The notes under the pieces were generated by a model. It had not been told where the DNA came from. It worked only from the letters and a program-made list of their open reading frames with translations, and made no database searches. Made by a program: the position numbers and the translations under genes. From Plotosus lineatus (taxonomy: Eukaryota; Chordata; Actinopteri; Siluriformes; Plotosidae), in NCBI GenBank assembly GCA_024760905.1, contig CM045729.1:75930050-75994049 (forward strand): a DNA stretch of 64,000 nt, given 5' to 3'. Shown piece after piece: positions 9,757-21,247 of this stretch (position 1 is its first letter; the number at the start of each line of letters is the position of its first letter).

Positions 9757-12225
9757 GTGTCCATAAAAATTATGAACAGAATCGGTGACAAAGGACAGCC
9801 TTGGCGGACTCCAACTCCCACCCGAAACAAATTCAACCTGTTATTGCCAATACGGACCAAATTCTGGCTCCAGTGATACAGCGACTGAATGGCTCGTAGC
9901 AACGGGTCCGAAACGCCGTACTCTCGGAGCACGCCCACAAGATCGAGGGACACAGTCGAAAGCCTTCTCGAAATCCACAAAGCACATGTGGACAGGTTGG
10001 GCAAACTCCCATGCTCCCTCCAGAATCCTGTGGAGCGTACAGAGTTGGTCGAGAGTGCTATGGCCAGGACAAAAACCACATTGTTCCTCCTGAATCCGAG
10101 GTTCGACTATTGGTCGGATCCTCCTCTCCAGTACCCCTGCATAGACTTCCCCAGGTAGGCTGAGGAGTGTAATTCCCCGATAATTGGAACACACCTTCCG
10201 GTCCCCCTTCTTAAAAATCGGGACCACCACCCCAGTTTGCCAGTCCAGAGGTACAGTCCCTGATGACCACGCGATGTTGCAGAGACGTGTCAACCAAGAC
10301 AGTCCTACAGCATCCAGAGCCCTGAGATAATCCAGGCGGATCTCGTCCAACCTCGGAGCTCGACCACTGATGAGCTTTTTGACAACCTCAGTGACCTCTA
10401 CTCCAGTGATGGGCGGACTCCCACCCAAACCCCCAGGGTCTTCCTCTTCCACGGAGGGCGTGTTGGTGGGATTGAGGAGGTCCTCAAAGTATTCCCTCCA
10501 CCTCTCGACAACATCCCCAGTCTAGGTAAGCAGCTCCCCACCTCCACTGTAAACAGTGTGGTGAACTGCTTCCCCCTTCTAAGGCTTCGGATGGCGGTCC
10601 AGAACCTTTTTGAGGCCAACCGATAATCACTCTCCAGGCCCTCACCGAACTCCTCTAACGCCTGAGATTTAGCAGCTGCGACAGCCTTGGCTGCAGCATG
10701 TTTGGCCTGCCGGTACTTGTTTGCTGCCTCGGGAGTCCCACAGGCTAATAAAACCCGATAGGCCTCCTTCTTCAGCTGGACAGCCCCCTTCACCGCAGGT
10801 GTCCACCACCGGGTTTGGGGATTACCACCACGACAAGCACCAACGACTTTATGGCCACAGCTATGGGCTGCCGCCTCAGCAATGGAGGCACAAAACATGG
10901 TCCATTCGGATTCCATGTCCCCCGCCTCCTCCGGGACATGGTTGTAGCTCTGCCGGAGGTGGGAGTTAAAGGCCTCTCGGACAGGAGACTCCGACAAATG
11001 TTCCCAGCAGACCCTGATTACACGCTTGGGCCTGCCAGATCTGGAAGGCAGCCTCCCCCACCACTGAAGCCAACTCACCACCAGGTGGTGATCAGTTGAC
11101 AGCTCAGCTCTTCACCCGGGTGTCCAGAACATATGGTCGCAAGTCCAATGACACAACTACAAAGTCTATCATCGAATTGCGACCTAGGGTGTCCTGGTAC
11201 CAAGTGCACTTATGGGCACACTTATTTACGAACATGGTGTTCGTGATAGACAAGCTGTGACGAGCACAGAAGTCCAACAACGAAACACCTTTCGGGTTCA
11301 GACTGGAGAGGACGTACTGATCACACCCTTCTAGGTCACACTATCATCACCCATATAGGTGTTGAAGTCTCCCAATACAACGAGTGAGTCTCCTGAGAGA
11401 GTGTTCTCCAACCCCCCCCCCCCAAACACTCCAAACAGGGTGGGTATTCTGAACTGACATTTGGTGCATAAGCACAAATAACAGTCAGGACCCATCCTCC
11501 CACCCAAAGATGGAGGGATGCTACCCTTTTGTCAACCGGGGAGAACCCCAACATTTGAGCACCGAGACTGGGGCAACAACAATACCCACACCGGCTCGCT
11601 GCCTCTCTCCATGAGCAACTCCAGAATAGAATAAGGTCCATCCTCTCTCGAGTTGGACGGTTCCAGTGCCCAAGCTGTGCGTTGAGGTGAGCCCGACTAT
11701 ATCTAATCGGTATCTCTCCACCTCGCGCATCAGATCAGGCTCCTTCCCCACCAGAGAGGTGACATTCCATGTCCTGATGGTCAGAGTAAGTAGCCGAGGA
11801 TCGGTCCAACAGAACCCATGCCTTCAGCTGCCAGCCAACTCACACTGCACCCGACCCCTAAAACTTCTCCCACGGGTGGTGGGTCCATGGGAGGGCGGAC
11901 CCATGTCTCCTTTTCAGGCTAGGCCTGGCCAGGCTCCATGGGCAGAAGCCCGACCACCAGGCGCTCGCCTTCGAGTCCCTCCCCCGGGCCTGGCTCCAGG
12001 AGGGAACCCTGGTGACTCGCATCCGGGCAAGGGAGACTGCTTCCTGTGATCTCTCTTAGATGTCATAGGGGGTTTTCTGAATTGCACTTCATCTGGACCT
12101 TCACCCAGGACCTGTTTGCCTTGGGTGACCCTACCAGGGGCATTATGCCCCTGACAACATAGCTCCCAGGATCATTCGGTCATGCAAACCCCTCCATCAT
12201 GATAAGGTAGCGATTCAGGGAGGGG
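9757..12225 (-). mobile_element. Rex3-like (RTE clade) LINE, copy 2, 3'-truncated
   Basis: On the minus strand the 5' end is at 12225 (CCCCTCC). EN follows (GKEPDLMREVERYRLDIVGL at about 11751; the GDFN region is broken near 11340-11400). The long linker frame is 11081-10398. RT spans 10452-9757 with NYRGITLLSLPGE, EEQCGFCPGHSTLDQL and GVRQGCPLSPILFIIFMD. The element ends just before the FADD palm motif, so catalysis is impossible. Frameshifts occur near 11640, 11330, 10400 and 9850. It abuts the BovB-like LINE at 9745, with about ten intervening bases. Confidence 0.85.
12079..12225 (-). ncRNA. candidate HDV-like ribozyme fold at 5' end of Rex3 copy 2 (eroded)
   Basis: Same layout as the complete example at 24448-24593. 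The terminal stem CCCCTCC / GGAGGGG is intact, but the presumed second stem has one mismatch (GAATCGC / GCAATTC) and the small hairpin between them is weakened by substitutions. It is probably inactive. Inferred from pairing only. Confidence 0.35.
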
Positions 12226-12356
12226 TAGAAAATGTTTAAATTCTTTTATACTTTGTAAGCTATTACTTTTACTGTTTTCAGTATTATTTTTCAGTATTAT
12301 TTTGAAACTGTTGTGAGGTTTTTCGAGAATTCTAAATAATATTTATGTGTTAGCTG

Positions 12357-13163
12357 GGGTGGCATCTCACTTTACAAAGTCTCACCAAATGAAAAATGCA
12401 GGTTACGAAACGCATTTTCCTAAAATGCTTGTATCTGTATATGAAACAAGTTCACGTTAAGAAAGCGCCTTCTTAAAAATTAAAACGCGGCATTCAATCA
12501 TTCAAACAACGCACGAGCTGCTCCCAATCAATGACGTTCAAACATCCCGCCCCCAGTGGCCTCCCATTGGCTAACAACTGAGCTGTCGTTCACGTCGCCT
12601 TCACTCGAGCGCCATCTTGAAAAGGTCCACCTGACGCCATCGTGGACAGGGATCCCATTGGCAAGGAGGGATGACGCAACTACCTCCCATTGCCTATTAT
12701 GTAGCTGAATCTACCATGATGCTTTTCGTGTAAAGGACAGAGTTACTGTTTGTTTGTGGGGTTTTGTATGCTTTATTTCTTGACTCTGGCTTTTAACCTT
12801 CCATAAACATTTGTAAGATTATAACTCTGCTAAGAAGACATGATCAACATGTGCGCGCGCGCGCGCACGCACACACACACACACATGTACGTGTGATTTC
12901 CGGTGCGAGTGAGCAGAAGAAACGGGCTTGAGTGATATCACAAAGGAATATGGTGAAACCCGTCTACCATTGATGAGATATTGAAGCAGAAGTAGGTCTT
13001 AAAAGGTATGTTTTTATATTTTTAAAGGGTTTAGTGGGTAGTATTGGGATCCTTGAAATGAATCACGCAGTTTAGATTTAAAATGGGGTTCAATTTACAA
13101 AAAATGCAGGTTACGAAAAAAGGCCCTGGAACACATTAATTTCGTAAAGTGAGGTACCTCTGT
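12357..13163. mobile_element. Tigger-like element (CTCACTTTAC ends)
   Basis: The right end reads AATTTCGTAAAGTGAGGTACC (13131-13151 region). The left end, GGTGGCATCTCACTTTACAAAG, is its decayed inverted counterpart. Paired internal phrases ATGCAGGTTACGAAA occur near both ends (about 12400 and 13105). This is the typical structure of Tigger/pogo-type MITEs. A GC/AC microsatellite lies inside at 12853-12884. The right half recurs at 33430-33520. Confidence 0.65.
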
Positions 13164-13210
13164 ACTTTTTAAGCACCTTACCACCAGGCCACCACTGCCC
13201 CACTCTGTTG

Positions 13211-13241
<31 letters not shown>

Positions 13242-13425
13242 GTTCTTGTTTATGTTTATTTTTTGGTGAACTCACTCAAATTCTGAAATGATGATGATTC
13301 ATTTTCATATTCATGTAGAACAAAGCATTCTTCTATAACATTACCATATAACAATATTACAGATAACACTGGTCTATTGCGTGTTAAATATTTAACATGA
13401 CTACAATTCGGAAGTTAGCTGAAGA

Positions 13426-13762
13426 GATTCTTTTGGCTTTTTCCATTTATCAGGGGTCACCAAAGCGAATGATTTACACATTTGAGTTGGCATAGGTTTT
13501 TATGTTTGATGCCCTTTCTGACAGAACCCTTTTAGCAAGGGACAGAAACACACTGACGGCTTTGCAGCCTACTTTTTATGAAAGCCATCAATGGTTCTTT
13601 TACATCAACCTCTCACCATGGACAGTGTGAGACATGGCCGGCCTTTGATAACCCAGTTAGCTGCACTGGGGGGGCAGTGACAACCATGTGGATAGTGGTA
13701 CTCGAATCCCCAACCTAAGGATCAACGATCCAGCGCCCTCTACACCAGACCACCACGTCCCA
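13426..13762 (-). mobile_element. tRNA-SINE with RTE-derived tail
   Basis: On the minus strand the order is tRNA-like head (13762 side, GGTCTGGTGTAGAGGGCGCT), body (CAGTGCAGCTAACTGGG), then the RTE-type tail (GGCATCAAACATAAAAACC and AAAAGCCAAAAG). AGTTAGCT occurs on both sides (13413-13420 and about 13771-13778) and may be the target duplication. The same insertion is present at 33783-34110, so it predates the duplication. Confidence 0.8.
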
Positions 13763-14142
13763 CAATGCGGCAGTTAGCTACTTTGTGTTATAGATGAGGT
13801 TTATATGGTGCAAATCCCATGTTGAATTCTGTAGTATTGAAGTAAAAATGTGAATGCTAAGCAGCATAGCTAGCATGAAAATGGTGATGCAGGAAAACAA
13901 ACAAACGTAAAAGTAGCACCATGTTATATTTGTGATAAATGGCATGTACGAATGAAAATATGTCTATCCTACAACAAATACGTGATCAGTAAATATTTGT
14001 TTTGCATGTTTCATGATGATAACTCTGTTGTGTTTACATAAGAGAGACAGAAACCAAGAAACGTACACATTATATAAACTTACTCAACAATGAGCCAATG
14101 GGGTAATTGTTTATGCAGTTATATAATCGAGCCAATTAAATA

Positions 14143-14152
14143 TTTCATTTTC
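14143..14152 (-). promoter_or_regulatory. ISRE-like motif upstream of orphan 5' exon, copy A
   Basis: TTTCATTTTC, which is GAAAATGAAA on the other strand, fits the interferon-stimulated response element core GAAANNGAAA exactly. It lies some 60 bases upstream of the duplicated 5' exon and is retained in the intact gene's promoter. Confidence 0.55.
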
Positions 14153-14199
14153 GATTTCTCAGAAATAGCCCTCCCCTGCACTTAAACCTAAACTTGGAC

Positions 14200-14301
14200 C
14201 TACAATCAAAAGTGAAAGAAAACTGTGCACTCGGAGACACTCGCATAGAGCAGTGGACAAAAAACACTCAGACCTGGAATTTGTCTGTAAAGCTTACAAA
14301 G
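14200..14301 (+). pseudogene. orphan IFI44L-like 5' noncoding exon, copy A
   Basis: ACAATCAAAAGTGAAAGAAA through GCTTACAAAG, followed by donor GTAAAC at 14302. The same exon-like block with a conserved donor occurs at 15308, 34626 and 47367. The transcription start is not visible, so the left edge is approximate. The exon role is inferred from conservation and from its position 5' of the start exon. Confidence 0.5.
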
Positions 14302-14652
14302 GTAAACGCTTTGAATTTATAAAGATAATATGCAAACTACCCCCTGCCTCATCTCTATCTTTCTTTGTCTATGGCTTAATTGCTTGGGCTTGTTTGGTTT
14401 CTGTTTCACTCATGTACACAAAAACAGCATTAACATCATGGAATGTACAAAACAAATACCCATGTGTCACATTGTATTTGTTGAAGGATAAACATATTTT
14501 CATTTCTAAGTGCCATTTATTACAAATAAAACATGGCGCTACCTGAGCTTTGTTTTCCTGCATCACCATTTTCATGCTAGCTATGTTACCTAGCACTCAT
14601 AATGTACTAAGATAATAAAAGTTACTTTTTAGACATGTTTCCTTAAATACAG

Positions 14653-14685
14653 AATAAAGCATGGGATTCCTACCATCTGAACCTG
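14653..14685 (+). pseudogene. orphan IFI44L-like start exon, copy A
   Basis: The acceptor TACAG is followed by AATAAAGC, then ATGGGATTCCTACCATCTG and a phase-1 donor G|GTATAT. It encodes Met-Gly-Phe-Leu-Pro-Ser-Glu-Pro. The layout is identical to the start exon of the intact gene (34930-34962) and the pseudogene (47793-47825). No downstream exons follow before the pol remnant, so it is an orphan. Confidence 0.6.
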
Positions 14686-15121
14686 GTATATAACACAAAG
14701 TAACTAACTGAAACATTGTAGTCATGTTAAATATTAAACACACAATAGAACAGTGTTATCAGTGTTATCTGTAATATTGTTATATGGTAATGTTATATGG
14801 GAGTGCTTTGTTCTACATGCATACGAAAATGCTTTATCATTTTAGAATTTGAGTGAGTTCAGCACAAAAATTAACATTCAAATAATAATACTAACAACAG
14901 AGTGGGGCAGGGTGGTAAGGTGCTTAAAAAATATTTAATTACTTCCAAATAAAAAAAAATGACAGAAGTTACAGGCATGGAGCTGCAGACAGACGTATAA
15001 CACAGACAAAAAAGCTCATACTTCAGTAATTTTTCCTTGTTTTTATGAAAGTACCCATAAAGAACATATTATATAAACTTATTCGAAATTAAGTTCATGG
15101 GGTAATTGTTCATGCAGTTTT

Positions 15122-15308
15122 ATAATCTGGCCAGATAAATACATTTCACTTTTGATTTCTCAGAAATATCCCTCCCCTGCACATAAACCTAAACTTGGAT
15201 CTACAATCTAAAGTGAAAGAAAATTGTGCACTTGGAAATGCACACCCGCAGACCATCGGACAGAATAAAATATTCAGACCTGGAAGTTATCTGTAAAGCT
15301 TACAAAAG
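15122..15308 (+). pseudogene. second orphan IFI44L-like promoter/5' exon, copy A2
   Basis: Repeats the 14120-14301 block (CTCAGAAATATCCCTCCCC, ACATAAACCTAAACTTGGA, AAGTGAAAGAAAATTGTGC) and ends at a conserved donor, AAAAG|GTAAAA (15309). Its ISRE is degenerate (TTTCACTTTTG). The upstream 14930-15120 part matches 47030-47200, so it is a local tandem copy. The pol remnant begins about 55 bases further on. Confidence 0.55.
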
Positions 15309-15364
15309 GTAAAATCGTTTCATTTCTAAAGATAATATCCAAAAAAGTTTTCGACATTTTTTTA

Positions 15365-18300
15365 CAATGTAGAACGAAAAAGGCTAATGAAAGGAATCGG
15401 CAAAGAACATTTGTCCCTCCTCGTTCTAATCCTCCCTCTGCTCCTCCACCACCTGTGCATCCTGCTACACATACATACAGGCACACACCGTCCTATCAGC
15501 CGCTATCACCAATAGGGCTGTCTACAGCGCAAAGCCCTCAATTCACAATTTGTTTGTTGATAGTGTGTCTTTTCCTTTTCTTGTAGATACTGGAGCTGCA
15601 GTGTCCTCCCTAGGGAAAGGTTATGAAGGTCCTCTGTCTGACTGATCTATATGCGGCAGGAATTGATGGGTTCCCTTTTAATTCGCCATGTACACCCCCG
15701 CTGCGGGTGGGATGTCGGTCAGATTCCACTATCTCCTTTCCCCCTTTCCTTTGTATATATGCCTTCTTGTCCCTTTAATCTTTTAGGTAGAGACTAAATG
15801 TGTGCCTTGTCATTATCAATTGGCTTTAATGGTTCCGCTGTAACTATATGCACGCCTGATGATGTACCCCCAGTTATGTCACATTTATCTGGCTCTTTTG
15901 TCCCATACAATTTCGCTGTGGTCTCTCTTTCTGAGGGTTCTCTGTCAACTATGCTCTCTGTCATGGACTCCCTCCCGTCACACCTCTGGGCTGAACATAA
16001 GAATGAAGTCAGGCTGGTTCACTGTGTCCCTTATGAGGCTACAATCAAACACCCTGATCCTGTTTTTATAAAACAATACCTTCTTTCAAAAGATAAGTAT
16101 GTTGCAGTTTATTAATTGCTCGAGGATTTTTTTCAATAGGGAGTGGTTATACCATATTCTAGTTCTTAAAACACCCCAGCTAATCTTGTACCGAAGCCTG
16201 CCGGTACCAGACACTTTACACAAGACTTGCGTATAATTAACGACATAATAATACCTGTTGCACCTGTAGTACCTGATGTTCCTTCTATTATGGCGTCAAT
16301 ACCATGTAATCATTCTCATTTTTCTGTGATTGATCTCTGTTCTGCCTTCTTCAGTGTTCCTGTTGAAGAGCAGACACAGCCACTCTTCGCCTTCTCGCAC
16401 AGACGTAAACAATACACGTGGACTAGATTGCCGCAAGGCTTCATTGATTCACCTGCTGTTGTTAGGGATGCCCTGTGTGACCTTGTGCTTCCCCCGGGCT
16501 TTTGCGTCTTCCAGTACGCATATGGTCTGCTGAAAGCCAGAAGGCATGTTCAAACACCTTCCTAGTCCTCCCCAAGCACCTGGCTAAACGCAGCTTCAAG
16601 GTATCAAAGACAAAGTTCAGTTCAGTTCATTTTCTGTAACCGCTTCATCCTAATTAGGGTCGCGGGAAGGCTGGTGCCCATCCCAGCTAACTCGGGGCGA
16701 GGGCAGAGTACACCCTGGACAGCTCGCCAGGCCATCGCAGGGCGGAAACACACTGATGGCTTTGCAGCCTACTCTTGTCGAAAGTCAGCAATGGTTCTTT
16801 TACATGCCTCACACCATAGACAGTGAGAGACATGGCCGGCCTTTGATAACCCAGTTAGCTGCACTGGGGGGGACAGTGACAACCTTGTGGAGAGTGGGAC
16901 TTGAAGCCCCAACCTTTGGATCAGCAATCCAGCGCCTTATACCACTAGACCACCACTGCCCGCAAAGTTACCATTTTTAAGGATAAAGTGAAATACATGG
17001 ACTTTGAATGTCCAAATGGCACTAAGACTCTCCCCAAGCACAGAATCCAGATTATACTGAACACAAAGCATCCTGCCACGAAGCATGCATTGATGGCGTT
17101 TCTGGGACTCAGTAACTACTGCCGCCGATGGATTCCTGACTGCTCTTTTTTATAATAAATGCTTCAGGTCTGCTTTCTGACATACAGACCTTCCACAGCA
17201 GACGGAACATGGACTCATGACATGCTGACTACTTATCATGCCCTGCATCATGTACTGTGTTCTGCACCAGCCATGAGTCTTTCTGACTACACAAAAACCT
17301 TCCACCTCTATGCCTGTGAACACAACGGTGTGGCTACCACTGTGTTGGGTCAGGAGCACAGGGGAGGTATGCAGCCCTGCTCTTTCCTTTCCAAAAGTTT
17401 AGATACTGTGGCTCAGAGTTTGCCTGCTTGTCTACGTGCAGTTGCCGCCTGTGCTGGGATGGCTCAAGATACTGAAAAACTCATATTTTCCTATCCTCTT
17501 GTCTTACATTCTTCACAACAGGTAATTCAGCTACTGCAAAGTTTACAAACACAACTTATAACATAGCACAGTGTATTTCTGGCTATGAGAACATTCTCCT
17601 AGCGACAGAAAATCTCTCTATTCATTCTATGTCCTCTTTTGATACTCTTGGTCACATTGTAATGCATCTCATTAGTTCTCAATAAGACACTATTTATGAT
17701 GACATACACGATTGCCTCTCAGAAATCATTCACTCAACTAGTATCCGACCTGATCTCTACGCAAGCCTCCTGGGATTTGGGGATGGGCCGACTGCTCATG
17801 CTCTAAATCTCAGAAGGGTGTGTTCCTTTGTGTTACTCTGTGCTCTTTACCAAACACCATTGTTGAGTCACACACCCTTACATTTTCCTCAGCTCAGGCT
17901 GCTGAACTTTTTGCTCTCACATGTGCCTGTAATCGCTCCACTGGCAAGGATGTTACTACATACACTGACTCTAGACATGCCTTTAGCATGGCTCATGACT
18001 TTGGACACATCTGCCAATCACGTGGCTTCCAGTCTGCTGATGGAAAGCCCATGTCCCACTCTCTTATCCAAGACCTAATTTATGCTTGCTATCTTCCTCA
18101 TACTATTACTATTGTAAAACCGAGGCACATTCCTTGGGGGATGATTACAAGTCTCGGGGTAACTCTTTGGCAGACCGAAATGCCAAACGGACTGCCTCTA
18201 CATGCGTTCTTCCCCCCTTTTATCTCTAATCCGACTCCTGAACATTGCACACCTTTTTGCCTGTCTAGTGCTCTTATTCCTGATCTAGACCTAGACTCCA

Positions 18301-19215
18301 TTCAAGTGTCTGCTACACCATCTGATGCATCCTTCTGGCAGACAAGCAATGCGTATGTGGCTTCTGACGGTTTATGGTACACCCCATCTGGACAACTTTG
18401 TCTTCCTTCTCACTGTGTGCCTTTCTTCGTGTGCGAGTTTCACAGTGTTACACATCACACTTGAAGAGGGGTAAAAGAGGACATGAACAAACATTTTTGT
18501 ATCACAAATTTGAAAGCCAAAATTGACTCAATCCTTTCAAGATGCCTAACGTGTGCACTAAACAATCCTACTGGCACCACCACTAAACATGAAATTCTTC
18601 CAATACCCACCCCACCGTTCCTGGAATGGCAGGTTGATTTCACACACATGCCTACATGTGGAACATTTAAATATCTTTTGGTGTTTGTTGATAAATTTTC
18701 TCGATGGGTTGAAGCCCTTCCATGTGCCCGAGAAAATGCAAAGCTGGTAACACATATCTTAGCCAAAGAAATCATACCTAGATATGGAATACCTCAGGCA
18801 ACTAACTCAGACCAAGGTACTCCGTTTACTTCGAGGATCACACAACAACTTTCCAATTATTTATACCTTAATTGGTGATTTCACATTCCATATCATCCAC
18901 AATCTTCTGGGACCGAAAATGTACCAACTGTACTCTAAAGAGCAAACTCACAAATGCTATACAAAGCCCAAGCTGGAAAAACTTGGTTGACCTCCTCCTC
19001 ACGGTGTTGGCTTAAATGAGAATGACGCCCTGAAAAGATGTGCATCTGTCACCACACAAGATCATATTTGGGTGACCTTTCCCACTCTGGACATTTGGGC
19101 AAACACAAATATAACAAACCCACTGAGATAATTGCCATCACCCGAACAGCTGTACTAACTGATCTCTTTCCACAGTGGATCCACACAAGATCAAAGCTGG
19201 CCCAATCATGATGTC
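15365..19215 (+). pseudogene. retrovirus-like (gamma/epsilon-type) gag-end and pol remnant, copy 1
   Basis: Pol domains occur in the normal order but with many stops and frame changes. A proline-rich gag end lies near 15413-15520. Protease follows near 15580 with an LVDTGAAVSS active-site motif. RT covers 15800-16560 with FSVIDLCSAFFSVPVE and LPQGFIDSPA. The RT metal site expected as YVDD reads YAYG, so it is inactive. RNase H is near 17940-18130 (YTDSRHAF). Integrase covers 18480-19210 with a zinc-binding remnant, VDFTHMP and NSDQGTPFTS, and a C-terminal piece near 19140-19190 (LFPQWIH). A SINE interrupts RT/connection at 16618. No env or LTR pair is recognised. A decayed endogenous copy without coding capacity. 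Confidence 0.85.
16618..16962 (-). mobile_element. full-length tRNA-SINE (L2-like tail) nested in pol remnant
   Basis: Flanked by a direct repeat CAAAGTT at 16611-16617 and 16963-16969. On the minus strand the tRNA-like head (GGTCTAGTGGTATAAGGCGC) is followed by the body and the L2-like tail ending GGTTACAGAAAATGAACTGA. Removing it rejoins the pol similarity, so it inserted after the retroelement. Confidence 0.9.
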
Positions 19216-19819
19216 TCACCCTTTGTGTGTATGTTAGGGTCTTTGATGGCCCTAAGCAAGTCTTTCCGTGGATCAGTTCCCAAGTGTCACGGATAACGCT
19301 GGAGTGATCAGCAAAGAAAGCACAGACGGTGACCAAGGTTAGGTGCTCAAGTGTATATTTCCCGATCACCAAAATTTGATGACCAGTACAGGGGTGTTTA
19401 TACATGAAAATAAAGAAATTACATCATGTTGACGCATGGCTTGTCAGACATAGAGACAACGTGACTGGGTCATATTGTTAAGTTTATGCTAGCTGAGATG
19501 ACACAGTATGCAATGTGTATGATTAGGATAAACAATAATGTTAAAAAAATTGGAATATTCTAGTTCTAACCTGACCAATTTATGTGCCTTAAAAGTAGGT
19601 AAAAGGTTCTCTTAGTCTTTCTTCCCTTTCATGAACCTTAAATAAACCAGAATGTTCAAAATACATCCAAGCACAAACACATAATCAATGGAATAAGAAG
19701 GGTATCATGATTATAGTATAAGCGAATACATGCAGAAATCACCACAAAATAGAAAGCATTGGTGAAATAACTATGTTGATAGATGGCAGCCATATGATTA
19801 TGAAAGCATAGTAAGTTAT
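19216..19819. other. unassigned sequence after pol remnant
   Basis: No coding signal beyond the integrase remnant. ATGAAAATAAAGAAATT near 19405 resembles a polyadenylation signal but no transcript can be defined. No LTR is recognised. Confidence 0.4.
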
Positions 19820-20076
19820 AGTGCAGCTAACTGGGTTATCAAAGGCGGGTCATGTCTCTCACTTTCTATGGTGAGAGGCATGTAAAAGAACCATTGCTGG
19901 CTTTTGTAAAGAGTAGCTGCAAAGTCATCAGCGTGTTTCTGTCCCTTGCTAAAAAGGGTTGTGACAGGATGGGCATCCGACGTAAAAAAACCTCTGCCAA
20001 AACAAACGTGCGAATCAGATGATTCACTGTGGCGACTCCCGAGTAAAAGGGAAAAAGCCGAAAGGAAGACAGACAG
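19820..20076 (+). mobile_element. tRNA-SINE with RTE-derived tail, 5'-truncated
   Basis: The body starts at GTGCAGCTAACTGGG. The tail then reads GTTGTGACAGGATGGGCATC, a stretch like the RTE 5' UTR at 31590, followed by GATGATTCACTGTGGCGACT and AAAAGCCGAAAGGAAG, like the RTE 3' end. This copy shows the composite tail most clearly. Confidence 0.85.
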
Positions 20077-20339
20077 TAAGTTATTATATGTTGGTTATTC
20101 TAAGAAATCAGAAAATCCCTTTTCAGTCACTCTTTTATACGAGGATTTCCACTGGGACTACTAACAACATAATTCTAGCATATTATACTAACAACATAAT
20201 TCTAGCTCAAATCTGATGTTCAGCAATCTGGAAGATGTGCTCCGCCGAGAGTTCCAAACAAGAGAACCACCAGAAGAATTCCCCTGAAGATGAATCTCAT
20301 TCTGCCAAGACACAGCCGTGGTGAATCGTCTAATTAAAA

Positions 20340-20519
20340 CGCAATACAAAAAGCTCATTGACAACTTGTGTGCGAATGAGGAAAACGGGGCGTATATATC
20401 ATCTCAACCAATCAGCAGGAAGGAGGACAGGCATTGGCTGAATTTGAATGGCATTACAGTTGCTTGGCACGGTTATGCTATCCGTGAGTGCAAAACCGTG
20501 AACAGTCAAGGGCCTACTC
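20340..20519. mobile_element. pogo/Tigger-like MITE, right part (GTCAAGGGCCTAC end)
   Basis: Ends GCAAAACCGTGAACAGTCAA-GGGCCTACTC followed by TA (20520-20521). The inverted end CAGTAGGCCCTTGACTATTC is at 54175, and another right end is at 45342. The inner phrases GCTCATTGACAACTTGTG and CAATCAGCAGGAAGGAG are shared with 45170-45342. The left boundary is not resolved. Confidence 0.65.
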
Positions 20520-20559
20520 TAGTGCATTTTGCATGACAAAATTTGTGGTAATCTAGTCA

Positions 20560-20910
20560 CCCAAGGCAACTTCATTTCTTATTTGGCAATTTCGTTCAGT
20601 TACCAGCAACCCCGTTTAGCTAATTGAAAGAAAGAAAAGAAAAGGTCTTTATTTGCCGTGCAATACAATACAACACACATTTCAGAAGTTTTCCGAGAGA
20701 GAGAGAGAGCGCTCACATCAAAGTCACGCAACACAAACATGGCGGCCACTTGCAGCACTACACACTGCTAAGAAAAACGATAGCACAGTGCAGGAAAGTT
20801 TTCATGGATAAGAGGCTCCTGCTCGTTTTTGTATATCTCCATGAGCTTGTGGACACGGTGTCACGGGTCTCTGAGAGCTGAGAGTGGTTTCCATGCTGGC
20901 AATTTTACCC
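20560..20910. repeat. duplicated block, paired with 60640-61180; nature unknown
   Basis: Shared phrases: GTTCAGTTACCAGC/GCTCAGTTACCAGC, GGTCTTTATTTGCCGT/GATCTTTATTTGCAGT, CAATACAATACAA, ACGATAGCAC and AGGAAAGTTT. It contains TTTATT (AATAAA on the minus strand) near its middle, so an LTR or a 3' UTR in minus orientation is possible. No coding content. Confidence 0.55.
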
Positions 20911-20971
20911 CTAACCATACTTCAGAGTCATTTTGTCTGAGAAGTTTGTGGCTTTGGGCTGTTCAATAAGC

Positions 20972-21038
<67 letters not shown>
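20972..21038. repeat. (GT)n-(TA)n compound microsatellite
   Basis: About 14 GT units are followed directly by about 19 TA units. Confidence 0.97.
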
Positions 21039-21042
<4 letters not shown>

Positions 21043-21247
21043 GAGATAGATAGAGTATTCTTTCAGATCTCTAGTATAATCAACTTTAGCTCAAATTGGT
21101 TACTGTTTGGTTGCATTCTGAAGAGTGAGTCATTCAATGGACATATTCATTCATATGAAGTTAAATGTGTTGACATTTGGTGCATTATTGAGGCTGGCCA
21201 GGAGATTGACTATCATGTTGTTGACATGTGCACTGTCTCATCTCATC

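Larger units (their letters stand above)
12770..14860. repeat. segmental duplication upstream of IFI44L start exon, copy A
   Basis: Colinear with 33113-35130: TTTCTTGACTCTGGCTTTTA, the Tigger end, the SINE at 13426, GTGCAAATCCCATGTT, the ISRE, the 5' exon and the start exon all occur in the same order. The two copies differ by small indels. The copy here has no downstream IFI44L body, and a pol remnant follows from 15365. Confidence 0.85.
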
